Shown here: piece by piece, positions 6,292-14,039 of the stretch
Layout: each line of letters opens with the position of its first letter
How positions within the stretch are numbered: position 1 is the stretch's first letter
From: Cyanobacteria bacterium SZAS LIN-3
GTDB taxonomy: Bacteria; Cyanobacteriota; Vampirovibrionia; Obscuribacterales; Obscuribacteraceae
Direction: 5' to 3'
Assembly: GCA_018266215.1 (NCBI GenBank)
Contig: JAFEAV010000055.1
Span: forward strand, 1-43,333
Length of the DNA stretch: 43,333 nucleotides
Program-made: the position numbers and the translations under genes
Notes under the pieces: generated by a model
The model's database searches: none
Told to the model about the DNA's origin: nothing
What the model saw: the letters and a program-made list of their open reading frames with translations, nothing else

Positions 6292-8325
6292 CTAGTCATA
6301 ACTTTCCGGTGCATCGCGGCCGGTGCGCTCTGCCGGCGACCGTCCTCCATCATCAGGCGAACCTCCACGGTCACGTTCGGGTGCAGGGTGTTCGGAAGGT
6401 CTCTTCGTCTCCTCTTCGTTCGCGGCCGTTTCCGTAACTTTGCTTTCTAAGCTTGCGCCCTCCTTTGACCTCTCAGGTTGCTCAGCCTTCGTATCTGGTT
6501 GCGGCCCCTGCTTGGCCTGCTTACCATGCTCTACGCTCTCCTGAGATTCAGCGTCTTGGGCGGCCGTTGTGCGGCCTCTTCTGCGCACAAACTCGGATAC
6601 ATCATGCTTGACCCGGCAAGGAGGGTCGTAGGTTAAGGCATGCTCGTAAGCGGTGGGCTCAGTTAGAGCCAACTTGAGAGGCTTCGTGTCAGCCGTAAAG
6701 ACAATGACCTCTTTATTCAGGCTAATAAGCTCATCGGGAGTGATAAGCTGCCGGCCCTGGACGAGTTCATGCACCCGGCCAGCGTCACTGACAGTCACTT
6801 CCTCTATAGTCGTCCGGCCGATGGCATCACTTAACTCCTTTGACTCCCTGAAATTTTTCTGCTTGAAGTAAATCTGGGTTGCCGGTTGATCCATAATGAT
6901 CTGGGCTTCCCTGCGGCTGTACACCTGCTCAAGCTGAAAATAGTTTTGAAAGCCAAGTATCAGTCCGATCTTGTTTTTCCTGATGATTGATAGAGTTTCG
7001 CTGATACCAGAAATCTTTCCGAAATTAGTGAACTCATCGAGCAGCATGGTCACTGGGTACTTCATCTCCTGCCGTATCTCAAGAATATGGTCTAGAAGAA
7101 AATTCACCATCAACGAGCCGATCAGCTTACTATCCCTCGACCGATTCGGCACCGCCAGGTAGAAAGTGAAGAGCTTCTGTTTCAATTCGTTCAAATCAAT
7201 ATCGGTCTTTTCGGTCAGTGCCACCATCTGATCTGTCAGCCACGGATTGAGCTTGGTGATAAGTCCTGAAAAAACTCCATATTTAAAGTTGGTCTCTCCC
7301 GAGAGACTGCGCCATCCTTCAAATTCCAACTGGGCCACATCGGAGGGGCTACGTTTCAAAATCTTGCCGACATAGTCAGGCCCCTGCAAAAGCTGCCACC
7401 GCAAAGCACCAAAATGGCCTAGCTCAGGCTCACCGGCGGCGGCATGCAAGATCAGTGGAATCAGGAGAAGCTTCTCGGACCTGTTCCATGTCTGCTCGTT
7501 TTTCACCTCGCTACTTTCACCGTTCATAATGACGAGGTCGGCAAGCTTTTCTGCCCGGCTAGCTTTTTCGTCAGGGGGAGCCCATCTAACTGAATCGATA
7601 GGATTGATGCGATTGGAAGTCATATCAGCCGGATTAAAGGAATAGATCTGATGGCCAGCCATCTTCCGCCAGCCACTCGTCAGGTGGTACAGCTCACCCG
7701 TCTCGTAACCTGGTGTGGCCTCGGTCACAACCATACTGGTGGCAATGCGCTCAATAAGCTGCGGAATGAAAAAGCCTCGCGACTTGCCCACCCCGGTCCG
7801 GCCACAGATAAGAGCATGGGCGTGACTCCAGTATTCCGGCACCTGGATGTATTTGCCTTCGGTTGTCTTACCGATGATGAGCCGCTTCGGGTCCACTGCG
7901 TCGAGGAAATATCCCTTCTTAAGAAGCTCGTCTTCAGTACCCCATTTGGCGGCACCATATGCCGTGCTCTTCTCTTTGTGAGATGCTGTCCGCTCAGCTC
8001 GCTTGGCGTCTTTGTGCAACTCAGCAAAAATTGCATCGCAGCGCTCCTGGCATTCAAACGTACTAGCACTGCCGACGCGCTCTTCTAGATCAACGGTGAC
8101 GAAGATTCCATCACCCTCCAGGTCCCAGCGCATAACCACTCGGTAGTCGTGCCTCCAAACGTCCCTGCCAATTCGCTCATCGACGCGCTCGCTCGCCACA
8201 ATCTGGTCGAGCTGCTTGCTGGCTCTCGAAATTCGATAGCCCAAGCGGTCAAGCACGGTGACCGCTAAGACGGGAAAGTCACTCAATTTTGTCTGGACGA
8301 TGCCAGTGCCTTGAACTTGAATCAT
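6292..8325 (-). CDS. Type IV coupling protein-like ATPase (VirD4/TraG/TraD superfamily)
   Basis: 677 aa. The ATPase core has Walker A GRTGVGKS at residues 175-182 and Walker B VTMLLDEFTNFG at about 425-436, with the DEFTNFG form typical of VirD4/TraG coupling proteins. These hexameric ATPases bring the relaxase-DNA complex to a type IV secretion channel. No N-terminal membrane helices are evident; residues 1-110 look soluble, so it may be anchored by the membrane protein encoded next to it. The C-terminal ~100 residues are low-complexity and charged. The start is ATG 8325 behind AGGAGGCTAGCA. No other type IV secretion gene is visible, so transfer would need a helper element or chromosomal channel. 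Confidence 0.85.
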   Translation of the reverse strand: MIQVQGTGIVQTKLSDFPVLAVTVLDRLGYRISRASKQLDQIVASERVDERIGRDVWRHDYRVVMRWDLEGDGIFVTVDLEERVGSASTFECQERCDAIFAELHKDAKRAERTASHKEKSTAYGAAKWGTEDELLKKGYFLDAVDPKRLIIGKTTEGKYIQVPEYWSHAHALICGRTGVGKSRGFFIPQLIERIATSMVVTEATPGYETGELYHLTSGWRKMAGHQIYSFNPADMTSNRINPIDSVRWAPPDEKASRAEKLADLVIMNGESSEVKNEQTWNRSEKLLLIPLILHAAAGEPELGHFGALRWQLLQGPDYVGKILKRSPSDVAQLEFEGWRSLSGETNFKYGVFSGLITKLNPWLTDQMVALTEKTDIDLNELKQKLFTFYLAVPNRSRDSKLIGSLMVNFLLDHILEIRQEMKYPVTMLLDEFTNFGKISGISETLSIIRKNKIGLILGFQNYFQLEQVYSRREAQIIMDQPATQIYFKQKNFRESKELSDAIGRTTIEEVTVSDAGRVHELVQGRQLITPDELISLNKEVIVFTADTKPLKLALTEPTAYEHALTYDPPCRVKHDVSEFVRRRGRTTAAQDAESQESVEHGKQAKQGPQPDTKAEQPERSKEGASLESKVTETAANEEETKRPSEHPAPERDRGGSPDDGGRSPAERTGRDAPESYD

Positions 8326-8439
8326 TGCTAGCCTCCTAGCAAGTTGAAATTTGATTTCTACATCCAGCGGCTAAAAAGCACACCGGGTTAAACAATGCTT
8401 GACGGCGAAAGTCGCTTTGCGCGATTTCATGAGGATAAA

Positions 8440-9882
8440 TCACGTCCGTTCGCCGCCCGGAATTTGCCGGTGCATATCCGGCTGATAGATAGTTTCTTCT
8501 CGTTTCCTGTCCCTATTAGCCATGGTGTTGTGGCCCAAACTAAAGTCAAACAAGGACACCATTCCAAAGGCGAACCTGCCGACAGCGGCAATCGGTCCGA
8601 ACATGCAAGCGACAGGGCCGCCTGGGGCACCAGCCGCTCGATTATTACTGGGCAAGCTTTGCCACTCAGCCCTTTTTATGTCTCGTTCCTTCGCTAGCTC
8701 AATTTGCTTCTCCAAAACACCTCTCCACCGTGCCCGGTCGGCGTCCTCAAGCCAGCCCCTGAGAGCCTGATACTCGTCGATTGGAAGTCGCCCAGAGCCA
8801 GGCTTGTGAATTTGATTGCTCAACTTTCGAAGATCTTCATACGAGCTTTTTTCTGAATAATTCTTACCTTGATACTCGAAAGAATCATTATCTTTCTCTT
8901 TCTCGTCAAGGGCGGCAGGACTATCTTTACCTTTACCATTTCGCTCTTTTCCGGTCCGTTCTTCTTGCTCCTTCTCTCTTATCCAGCCGACAAGCTTGTC
9001 GTAAGATTTACGGCTAATCCAGTGCGAACGGTCTTCCCAGAGATATTCATTTAGATCGGTCAGCTCCTTAAGCGTGTCATCTTTGCTCCACTCCTTACCA
9101 TCGGCTCGAATTACGTCTTCAAGCTTGGATTTATCGCCGGAAGTCCGTTCAGCCTGTTCTCTTTCTTTTCTGGCTTTTTTCTCTCGCTTCGCGAGTTGTT
9201 TTTGCTTTTGCGTCCTCTTCCACTGATCGTAGGGCTCAACTTGCTCCCTGATTATTTTCTTGTGCAACCAAGGCAGCTCAAGCCCTTCCTTTATACGTTC
9301 CTGCCGGGCAAGCTCTCTGGCAATCTCTGCCTCCCTAATACGCTCGGCTTTCCTCTTTTCACGTTCCTCTCTGGCAAATGCCATCTCGATTGGATGCCAC
9401 CGCTCCAAATAGGCGTCGCCGCACTCCCTCATTTTTTTGTGATCGGTCTTTTTGATAAAGACATCCTTACCGGCCTTGTCCTTTCCTAAAATCACCACAT
9501 GCACATGGAAGTGATCAGTGTTGTTGTGCTCGACAGCAAACCACTTAAGGTCCTGTCCTTTCTCAGCACTCAAGTGCTTCATCACCTCAATCGTCAGAGC
9601 CCGCTTATCAGCAAGATTTATCTCCGGCGAAAGCGTCAGCATGTGCACGGTCACATGACCGTCGTTTGCCTCTTTAACTAGCGTCCTAAGTTCCTTTGCA
9701 TCTAGCTCCTTTTCGTCCTCGTCGAAAAACTTGCGACCGCCTTCTTCTCTATCCAGGCCAGGGCGGTGCTGGATATACTTCATATGGGCAAGCGCCCGGC
9801 CGATAGCCGCAGCCCTCGGTGCCTTGGCACTAGCTCGGCTCTTGCGGTCCCCTTTGGAAATGTACTTGTGAATTAGAATCAT
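8440..9882 (-). CDS. Relaxase (VirD2/MobA-like, probably MOBP class)
   Basis: 480 aa. The N-terminal relaxase domain has a candidate catalytic tyrosine in AHMKYIQHRPGLDREEGG (Tyr36) and the metal-binding histidine cluster HNNTDHFHVHVVILG (His119, 124, 126, 128). Such enzymes nick one strand at oriT, stay covalently attached and pilot it into the recipient. The remaining ~300 residues are highly charged and probably helical, as in the DNA-handling tails of this class; no primase or helicase motif is seen. The start overlaps the accessory-protein stop as TAATG, so the two are translationally coupled. About 114 bases separate its end from the coupling ATPase start. Confidence 0.88.
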   Translation of the reverse strand: MILIHKYISKGDRKSRASAKAPRAAAIGRALAHMKYIQHRPGLDREEGGRKFFDEDEKELDAKELRTLVKEANDGHVTVHMLTLSPEINLADKRALTIEVMKHLSAEKGQDLKWFAVEHNNTDHFHVHVVILGKDKAGKDVFIKKTDHKKMRECGDAYLERWHPIEMAFAREEREKRKAERIREAEIARELARQERIKEGLELPWLHKKIIREQVEPYDQWKRTQKQKQLAKREKKARKEREQAERTSGDKSKLEDVIRADGKEWSKDDTLKELTDLNEYLWEDRSHWISRKSYDKLVGWIREKEQEERTGKERNGKGKDSPAALDEKEKDNDSFEYQGKNYSEKSSYEDLRKLSNQIHKPGSGRLPIDEYQALRGWLEDADRARWRGVLEKQIELAKERDIKRAEWQSLPSNNRAAGAPGGPVACMFGPIAAVGRFAFGMVSLFDFSLGHNTMANRDRKREETIYQPDMHRQIPGGERT

Positions 9883-10322
9883 TACTTTTCCAGAATCTTC
9901 ATCATCGCCTCGGCGATTTCCGCCTCGTCCTTCTGCACATACTTGCGCATCTTGCGCTTGGAGGCTTCAATCGCCTCCTGAAAAACTGCCCTGGCATTTT
10001 CGTCATCCGGCAATGTCATCCAACTGAGCTCATACAGGGTGCCAATTGTTGCCCCCTGCCGAGCCAGCATTTTGCACACCCTCTCGACACCGTTTTTTAT
10101 CGCCATAACGATCTGCTCAGTTGCATACCTAATAGCCTGAGCAACCTCAGACTCACGCTTGTCATATTCGGCGTTATCCAAATGATCCAAATACCAGCGG
10201 AGCCCATCTCGGGCAAGCTCACTTTGAGTAAGCCCCTGTTGCCTGGCATGTTCGCTCAGCCTGTCCTTATCGGTCTGATTTAGACCGACGCTAAAATCTC
10301 GATACCTCTTATTCCTAACCAT
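9882..10322 (-). CDS. Relaxosome accessory protein (MobC-like, ribbon-helix-helix N-terminus)
   Basis: 146 aa. The N-terminal ~55 residues (RDFSVGLNQTDKDRLSEHAR, then QGLTQSELARDGLRWYL) have the strand-helix-helix pattern of ribbon-helix-helix DNA-binding proteins used as relaxosome accessory factors. The remainder is helical and charged. It likely binds oriT next to its own start and loads the relaxase encoded directly downstream (TAATG overlap), and may repress the operon. The ribosome site is modest (AAAGG, about 9 bases before ATG 10322). Family assignment at sequence level is moderate; context makes the role likely. Confidence 0.75.
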   Translation of the reverse strand: MVRNKRYRDFSVGLNQTDKDRLSEHARQQGLTQSELARDGLRWYLDHLDNAEYDKRESEVAQAIRYATEQIVMAIKNGVERVCKMLARQGATIGTLYELSWMTLPDDENARAVFQEAIEASKRKMRKYVQKDEAEIAEAMMKILEK

Positions 10323-10960
10323 GCTTACCGACCTTTAAAATCCTGGTTGATTTTGTCACTAAGATATTTGCTGACCTCAAAAAACAAAAAACATTTCAAA
10401 CCTCCTTAGTTCATTTCTGTACCGGGATTGAATCCCATGGTGGTATCAGAGTTTCGGGATGCGACCAGGCCTTAAGCAGTCCATTCGACCAACTAGTGCC
10501 ACCACATCTCCAAAACAGACCGGGCCTTAGAACCTCTACTCTCACTACCTTTCCAGCGTCTCCCATGCCTTATGACCACCTCCAAACTCGCGTACCGGGC
10601 ATCAAAACCGTTGTCCCACAATGGTTTGAGAAAACGTACCGGATTCCCTTTAACTTGCCTTACCAAAGTGGTAAAGCCTCGTTGCACTCGGCGTTCACCA
10701 CCTTATGCGGTTTAGGGTTGCGCGTCGTTCCCCTCCGCGCCAGAACTTCAGCTTCGGTGCTTACAGCTCTCTCGTATGTTTGATAGCTGCATGCCTTAAC
10801 GAATGACGGCCTGGTAATCCTTTTATATTTGCGTTTTTTTCCGCTGGCGGCTCGCAAATATCTGACGTCATCGGGCAGGCCTTTGATTTGTTTTTTGTCA
10901 GGGGACTTGTCTGCTCTGGAACGTTTAACGATGCTTCTTTGTTTAAGTCTGTACGGTGCG
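10323..10960. other. Non-coding region containing the probable origin of transfer
   Basis: About 640 bases without a convincing gene, between the accessory gene and the next minus-strand gene. Visible features: ATCCTG at 10340-10345 (plus strand), like the IncP-type nick core; a perfect 13-bp palindrome GGGATT-G-AATCCC at 10424-10436; and three related GTACCGG words near 10420, 10592 and 10636, two of them flanking an imperfect inverted repeat (AAAACCGTTGT / ACAATGGTTT). ORFs read here (for example 10660-10971 minus) lack ribosome sites and family features. The position beside a relaxosome operon is where oriT is expected, but the exact nick site cannot be fixed. Confidence 0.5.
10377..10394 (-). 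other. Possible 5-codon leader ORF upstream of the mobilisation operon
   Basis: On the minus strand, AAGGAGGTTTGAA is followed by ATG, four codons (Phe, Phe, Val, Phe) and TGA. The ribosome site is the best in this part of the window, yet it serves only a 5-residue peptide about 55 bases before the accessory-protein start. It could be a leader peptide affecting translation of the mobilisation genes, or a chance match. Confidence 0.35.
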
Positions 10961-11185
10961 CTAGCGGGCATTGAAGACTCTGGCGATCAACATGAGCGCC
11001 CCTCCACCGACGATTCTTATCAGCAGTATCGCCAGATCGAGAACCAGTTTAAAAATGACACCGAACAAAGAGGATAGAGGCATTAAGATCGACTCGGGCT
11101 TGAGGCCCATAATTGTCGCTAACACCGCTATCAATACCACCGGTAAAACTAACGAGCCAAATAGCCAAAGTATAAAAGTTTCCAT
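10961..11185 (-). CDS. Small two-helix membrane protein
   Basis: A 74-aa protein behind a good ribosome site (AAGGAGTTGCC before ATG 11185). It has two hydrophobic segments: residues 3-25 (TFILWLFGSLVLPVVLIAV) and about 38-66 (SSLFGVIFKLVLDLAILLI). No family is recognised. It lies at the start of the putative leading region of the mobile element, where small membrane proteins such as entry-exclusion or pore-type factors are common, but nothing in the sequence specifies its role. Coding is likely because of the ribosome site and the hydrophobic periodicity. Confidence 0.55.
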   Translation of the reverse strand: METFILWLFGSLVLPVVLIAVLATIMGLKPESILMPLSSLFGVIFKLVLDLAILLIRIVGGGALMLIARVFNAR

Positions 11186-11321
11186 GGCAACTCCTTACTT
11201 CTTATTGTTCTTCCAGGCACAGATGTCGCCCGGGAGTAAAATTTGTGTTTTTGCAGGTTGCGCGTTGGTTCAATAGAACTCTGACTGGCAGCCAGCACCA
11301 TAAAAAGAAAACTTGAGAAAC

Positions 11322-11351
11322 GAGGGGGAACGGTTGCCCGCTCCCCCTCGC
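11322..11351 (-). terminator. Rho-independent-type terminator for the 170-aa gene
   Basis: CGAGGGGGA and TCCCCCTCG form a perfect 9-bp GC-rich stem just past the stop codon of the minus-strand gene ending at 11358. On the minus strand it is followed by TTTCTC and then a T-rich stretch. Confidence 0.7.
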
Positions 11352-11357
11352 AATTAT

Positions 11358-11870
11358 TTAGAGTCTGCCTGACTTTTCGGTGTAGGTCATAACTTCAGGA
11401 TGCCTGGTTTCGATGTCGTCTCTTAAAATAAGAGCCCTCTCGTGGACATCGCTTCCGTTTCCAATCTCCGGGAGAATTCTCCACAGGTCTCGAAGGATGC
11501 TGATGTCTTGTGTTTGAAACGCCTGCTCCGTTATATCTGCACACATCCGAAGTGCGTCTTCGGAGAAGGTGAAGTAGTGAACGTGGAACATGACTCCGAA
11601 GCAGGCATCTATTCCGAGCGCCTCGGTGTCCCAGGCTATGTCGTATGCTTCCTTATATAGAAAGAGCCCCAGTCCGAGTTTTCCTTTATTGATGTTTTCT
11701 TCGGCCTGGAGAAGAAGAGAGTGAAAATTTGCCTCAGTGTCGATCCTTTCATCGACTTTGCTTTGGTCTTTTCGAAAGAGGAAATCGTAATCAATCGGTC
11801 CACAAAATCCGCCAGAACAATTCGCGTCAGAAGTAGGCGACTCAAAGTCGCCACCAGTAGCATTACTCAT
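11358..11870 (-). CDS. Hypothetical protein, 170 aa
   Basis: Starts at ATG 11870 behind ATAAGGAGCTTGC and ends just before a strong terminator, so it is a well-delimited single-gene unit. The first ~25 residues are polar and contain two cysteines (NCSGGFCG). The remainder looks helical and repeats short amphipathic helices (FHSLLLQAEENINKGKLGLG; SEDALRMCADITEQAFQ), reminiscent of TPR-like folds, but no consensus TPR can be claimed. No membrane segment or signal peptide. No family recognised; function unknown. Confidence 0.7.
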   Translation of the reverse strand: MSNATGGDFESPTSDANCSGGFCGPIDYDFLFRKDQSKVDERIDTEANFHSLLLQAEENINKGKLGLGLFLYKEAYDIAWDTEALGIDACFGVMFHVHYFTFSEDALRMCADITEQAFQTQDISILRDLWRILPEIGNGSDVHERALILRDDIETRHPEVMTYTEKSGRL

Positions 11871-12252
11871 GCAAGCTCCTTATGAGCCCGAGCGAGGTGG
11901 CGGAAAAGCGATCTAAGCTTTCACGCGTCCAGCACGCTTGGCAATAAAATTAGTGATTTAAAAAACGATGATTTGTTTGGTTAGGTTGTCGAAGCTGGTA
12001 CAGGCGGCTCTTGGCTCTTCCTGACCTCCGAGGAGGCTTCAGTTCTTCTTCGACTGCAATCATTCTAGACCGACTTATGTGAAGATAACATGGGGAAAAG
12101 CCCAGTTTTGCAATAAGAGAAATTGAATGAAACGGCAGGAACAAATAGGGTCGGGCGATCGTCTGTGCCTAGCCAACAAGGTAGCCCCAGCGCTAGCGTA
12201 GGGGAGTGGGTTGAAGCATCCTGCCGGCGGAGCCCGGGCATCTACGGAGCCA
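11871..12252. other. Intergenic region with no convincing gene
   Basis: About 380 bases. A 64-codon minus-strand ORF (11950-12144) has no ribosome site. Short inverted repeats are present (CCTCCGAGGAGG near 12026; CGCTAGCG near 12191), and GC content rises toward the cassette at 12253. The region 12150-12250 could be a decayed relative of the structured leaders found at 12497 and 12955, but the match is not good enough to claim. Confidence 0.4.
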
Positions 12253-12279
12253 TAAAAAAAACCGGGGAGTTACCCCCGG
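12253..12279 (-). terminator. Terminator of cassette 1
   Basis: CCGGGG (12262-12267) and CCCCGG (12274-12279) flank loop AGTTAC. On the minus strand the stem is followed by eight T residues (A-run 12254-12261 on plus), 8 bases after the small gene's stop. Its stem and loop closely match the terminator at 12716-12735. Confidence 0.85.
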
Positions 12280-12286
12280 CATTTCG

Positions 12287-12466
12287 TTAAGCTTGGTATA
12301 TGTCCTCGTCTCCGATAAAGGCCAGAATCTCAAGGCCGGTCCTCATCGAATCGCACCCGAAGCATTCCGAATCAGGTGCGTCACACTCGTGATTTCTCGA
12401 ATCCTTCGACCTTGCGATCATCTTCTCGGCCAGCTTCCTCAATGCCTCTTTATTTGCTTCAGTCAT
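12287..12466 (-). CDS. 59-aa Cys-containing small protein, cassette 1
   Basis: The start is ATG 12466 behind TTGGAGGAATTGACG. The N-terminus is charged and helical (TEANKEALRKLAEKMIARSK), followed by a Cys cluster with ECDAPDSECFGCDS (three Cys, the last two as CxxC) and an acidic tail, LAFIGDEDIYQA. It has exactly the same length as the protein encoded at 12744-12923. Both share the layout: basic N-terminus, CxxC-S, then (L/D)AF-acidic-(I/L)Y, which suggests diverged paralogues. A zinc- or thiol-based small regulator is plausible, but no family is recognised. It is sandwiched between a structured leader and a strong terminator. Confidence 0.7.
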   Translation of the reverse strand: MTEANKEALRKLAEKMIARSKDSRNHECDAPDSECFGCDSMRTGLEILAFIGDEDIYQA

Positions 12467-12496
12467 CGTCAATTCCTCCAAGTTTCGGGCTCGGCG

Positions 12497-12602
12497 CCCT
12501 GTGTCTCCAGGGAATCGACAGGGGTGGCGTGTCAAGGCCGTAGAGCGGAGCGCGCCTTGACATGACAGGGCCCCCGGTAGATACCCTAAGAGACAACAGG
12601 CG
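12497..12602 (-). promoter_or_regulatory. Conserved structured leader, copy 1
   Basis: A ~106-base block upstream of the small gene that is almost repeated at 12955-13061. Pairing visible on either strand: closing stem TGTCTC (12502-12507) with GAGACA (12590-12595), continued by AGGG (12509-12512) with CCCT (12584-12587); and a perfect inner hairpin TGTCAAGGC (12530-12538) with GCCTTGACA (12554-12562). It is GC-rich, has no ORF, and is better conserved between copies than the proteins that follow. It could be a cis-acting RNA leader, a small RNA, or a single-stranded DNA structure active during transfer. Confidence 0.65.
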
Positions 12603-12715
12603 ACGGTCGGCAGTCTATGCGCAGCGTCAGCGGGCTGGCCGCCCGCGCACCACACGCAGTACCGGAGGGGCTGCGGGGCCGGCGAATGCTTCGGCCCTCA
12701 CCGCCAAAAATAAAA

Positions 12716-12735
12716 CCCGGGGAGTTATCCCCGGG
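12716..12735 (-). terminator. Terminator of cassette 2
   Basis: CCCGGGG (12716-12722) and CCCCGGG (12729-12735) flank loop AGTTAT. On the minus strand it is followed by TTTTATTTTT. It lies 8 bases beyond the stop of the 12744-12923 gene and is the near-twin of the cassette 1 terminator. Confidence 0.85.
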
Positions 12736-12743
12736 CTCCACGT

Positions 12744-12923
12744 CTAATCGTAGAGATTGTCATAACCGAAGGCATCAATCGTTGCCTCGACACTGCATTG
12801 CTGACACGGCGCTAAAACCAGGTGGCAGGTGTGCAAGGTCTTGCTCAGGTCAACCAAATACTCACCGGTGCCACCATTTGAAAGGGCCCGTTTGTACGTC
12901 CGTTTCTCGGTTTGTTTATCCAT
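12744..12923 (-). CDS. 59-aa Cys-containing small protein, cassette 2
   Basis: The start is ATG 12923, with AAGAGGACT as ribosome site; a TTG two codons upstream is possible. It has a basic, Thr/Lys-rich N-terminus (DKQTEKRTYKRALSNG), then THTC-type and PCQQCS cysteines (one single plus one CxxC) and the tail DAFGYDNLYD. Length and layout match the cassette 1 protein, although overall identity is low. No known family recognised. A structured leader copy lies upstream and a matching terminator downstream, so each small gene appears to be an independent transcription unit with the same regulatory parts. Confidence 0.68.
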   Translation of the reverse strand: MDKQTEKRTYKRALSNGGTGEYLVDLSKTLHTCHLVLAPCQQCSVEATIDAFGYDNLYD

Positions 12924-12954
12924 TTGCAAGTCCTCTTAGTGTAGGGCTACGCAG

Positions 12955-13061
12955 CCCTGTGTCTCCAGGGAATCGGCCGGGGTGGCGTGTCAAGGCCGTT
13001 AGAGCGGAGCGCTCCTTGACATGACAGGGCCCCCGGTTGGTACCCTTAGAGACAACAGGCG
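12955..13061 (-). promoter_or_regulatory. Conserved structured leader, copy 2
   Basis: Near-repeat of 12497-12602. The closing stem (TGTCTC with GAGACA, AGGG with CCCT) is unchanged. The inner hairpin is TGTCAAGG (12988-12995) with CCTTGACA (13014-13021); the ninth pair of copy 1 is lost. The neighbouring CCGGGG/CCCCGG pairing is better here than in copy 1. Differences between the copies tend to fall in loops. It precedes the second 59-aa gene. Confidence 0.65.
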
Positions 13062-13300
13062 GCGCCGCAACATCTCGTGGGGTGATCGTCAGTGGGCTGG
13101 GAGCCTGCGCACCTTCCGCCCGGAGGGGCGACAGATAAAAGATCAGGGTGGAGGGCGGGCGTCGTCAGCGGGCAACGCCTGCGCAATACTGCCAAAATCA
13201 TAAAAATTGGCAGTATGGGCGGCGGGTGGGTAGCCTCAGCGGCCCGGGCCTCGCGGTTTTTTCCTTTCACTTCCCAAAGCACTCAACACGACCAGGTAAT
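13062..13300. other. GC-rich non-coding spacer with hairpins
   Basis: Lies between leader copy 2 and the radC terminator; no supported gene. It holds a perfect hairpin ACTGCCAA / TTGGCAGT (13188-13215 area) with an A/T-rich loop. Variants of a CAGCGGGC...GCCTGCGCA word occur near 12625, 13089, 13165 and 13236, so short GC-rich hairpins recur through the whole cassette region. It may be a decayed third cassette without a gene. Confidence 0.4.
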
Positions 13301-13344
13301 AAGAAGCCGCCCCGGCGGATTACTTCCGGCGGTGGCGGCTTCTT
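13301..13344 (-). terminator. Terminator after radC (could act in both directions)
   Basis: AAGAAGCCGCC (13301-13311) pairs perfectly with GGCGGCTTCTT (13334-13344), giving an 11-bp stem with further internal pairing. It lies 17 bases past the radC stop and has T-rich sequence on the minus side. Confidence 0.8.
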
Positions 13345-13360
13345 TTAGCAATTCAATATA

Positions 13361-13966
13361 TTAGAACCAGAGATCGGGCCGCTCCTCCCTGAGACTGGCA
13401 AATCCGGCCGAGCTTACAATGACATGATCAAGCACGCTCACACCCAATAGTTTGCCTGCGTTTATCAATGTTTCGGTGGTTTCAATATCTTCGCGGCTAG
13501 GCGTGAGAGATCCGCCCGGGTGATTGTGAGCAACGATTATCGCGTAAGAATTGGCGAGTAGGGCGGCTTTGAAAACTTCGCGAGGATGAACAAGCGAAGC
13601 GCTGATTGTCCCTCGCGATACGATTTGATAACCAATCACCTCGAATTTTACGGACAAGTGAAAGCTTACAAAATGCTCTTCCGAGTAGTGCTTCAGAGGT
13701 TCTATGAATTTGTCCAAATCCGCAGCCGATGTAATTGCCCTCGGCTTTATTCCAGATTCTTTGATCAGGGCAAGGCGCATTTCGGGCACGATGTATTTTA
13801 GATGCCGCTTCAATGCGCGGCTTGTGATCGGGCTTCTGCCGTCGCCTTTAACCTTCGGCCTAACCGGCTCAACCAACGCCCCATTTTCCAAAGCCTCTAT
13901 CAATTGGCCAATTCCGTTTTGGTTTTGGTTCCAGTTTTGACCAGGACTCATCTTCAGTTGATTCAT
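13361..13966 (-). CDS. radC: RadC-family JAB/MPN-domain protein
   Basis: 201 aa from ATG 13966 (GAGGGC upstream); an in-frame start at 14041 would run into the structured leader. It carries the JAMM-type metal site of RadC proteins: Glu96/97 in SEEHFVSFHLS, HNHP at 147-150 and the downstream SREDIE with Ser157 and Asp160. The N-terminal helix-hairpin-helix half of chromosomal RadC is missing or diverged, as is typical of RadC copies on plasmids and integrative elements. These are usually annotated as DNA-repair proteins, but that role is disputed. Its place next to ssb beside a mobilisation operon fits leading-region cargo. Confidence 0.85.
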   Translation of the reverse strand: MNQLKMSPGQNWNQNQNGIGQLIEALENGALVEPVRPKVKGDGRSPITSRALKRHLKYIVPEMRLALIKESGIKPRAITSAADLDKFIEPLKHYSEEHFVSFHLSVKFEVIGYQIVSRGTISASLVHPREVFKAALLANSYAIIVAHNHPGGSLTPSREDIETTETLINAGKLLGVSVLDHVIVSSAGFASLREERPDLWF

Positions 13967-14039
13967 TTTCGTGCCCTCATGCGCAGTCTGTATGCCTCTC
14001 TCAGGGATGCGCGCGCACCCCATGCAGCACATGCCGGCC

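Noticed and set aside
10496..10783. 95-codon plus-strand ORF in the presumed oriT region
   Set aside because: No ribosome site, no motif, and it runs through inverted repeats.
10660..10971. 103-codon minus-strand ORF after the small membrane protein
   Set aside because: No ribosome site, strongly basic low-information sequence, and it covers repeats expected of a transfer origin.
11950..12144. 64-codon minus-strand ORF
   Set aside because: No ribosome site and no recognisable composition.
12556..12590. A plain promoter based on TTGACA within the leader hairpin
   Set aside because: No acceptable -10 hexamer at 16-18 bases on either strand in either copy.
12467..12655. Upstream extension of the cassette 1 gene (another 63 codons)
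   Set aside because: It lies entirely in the structured leader; the ATG at 12466 has a strong ribosome site.
12480..13110. CRISPR array or transposon ends for the paired repeats
   Set aside because: Only two copies, each ~106 bases with internal pairing and a gene between them; no short regular spacers, no transposase, no target-site duplication.
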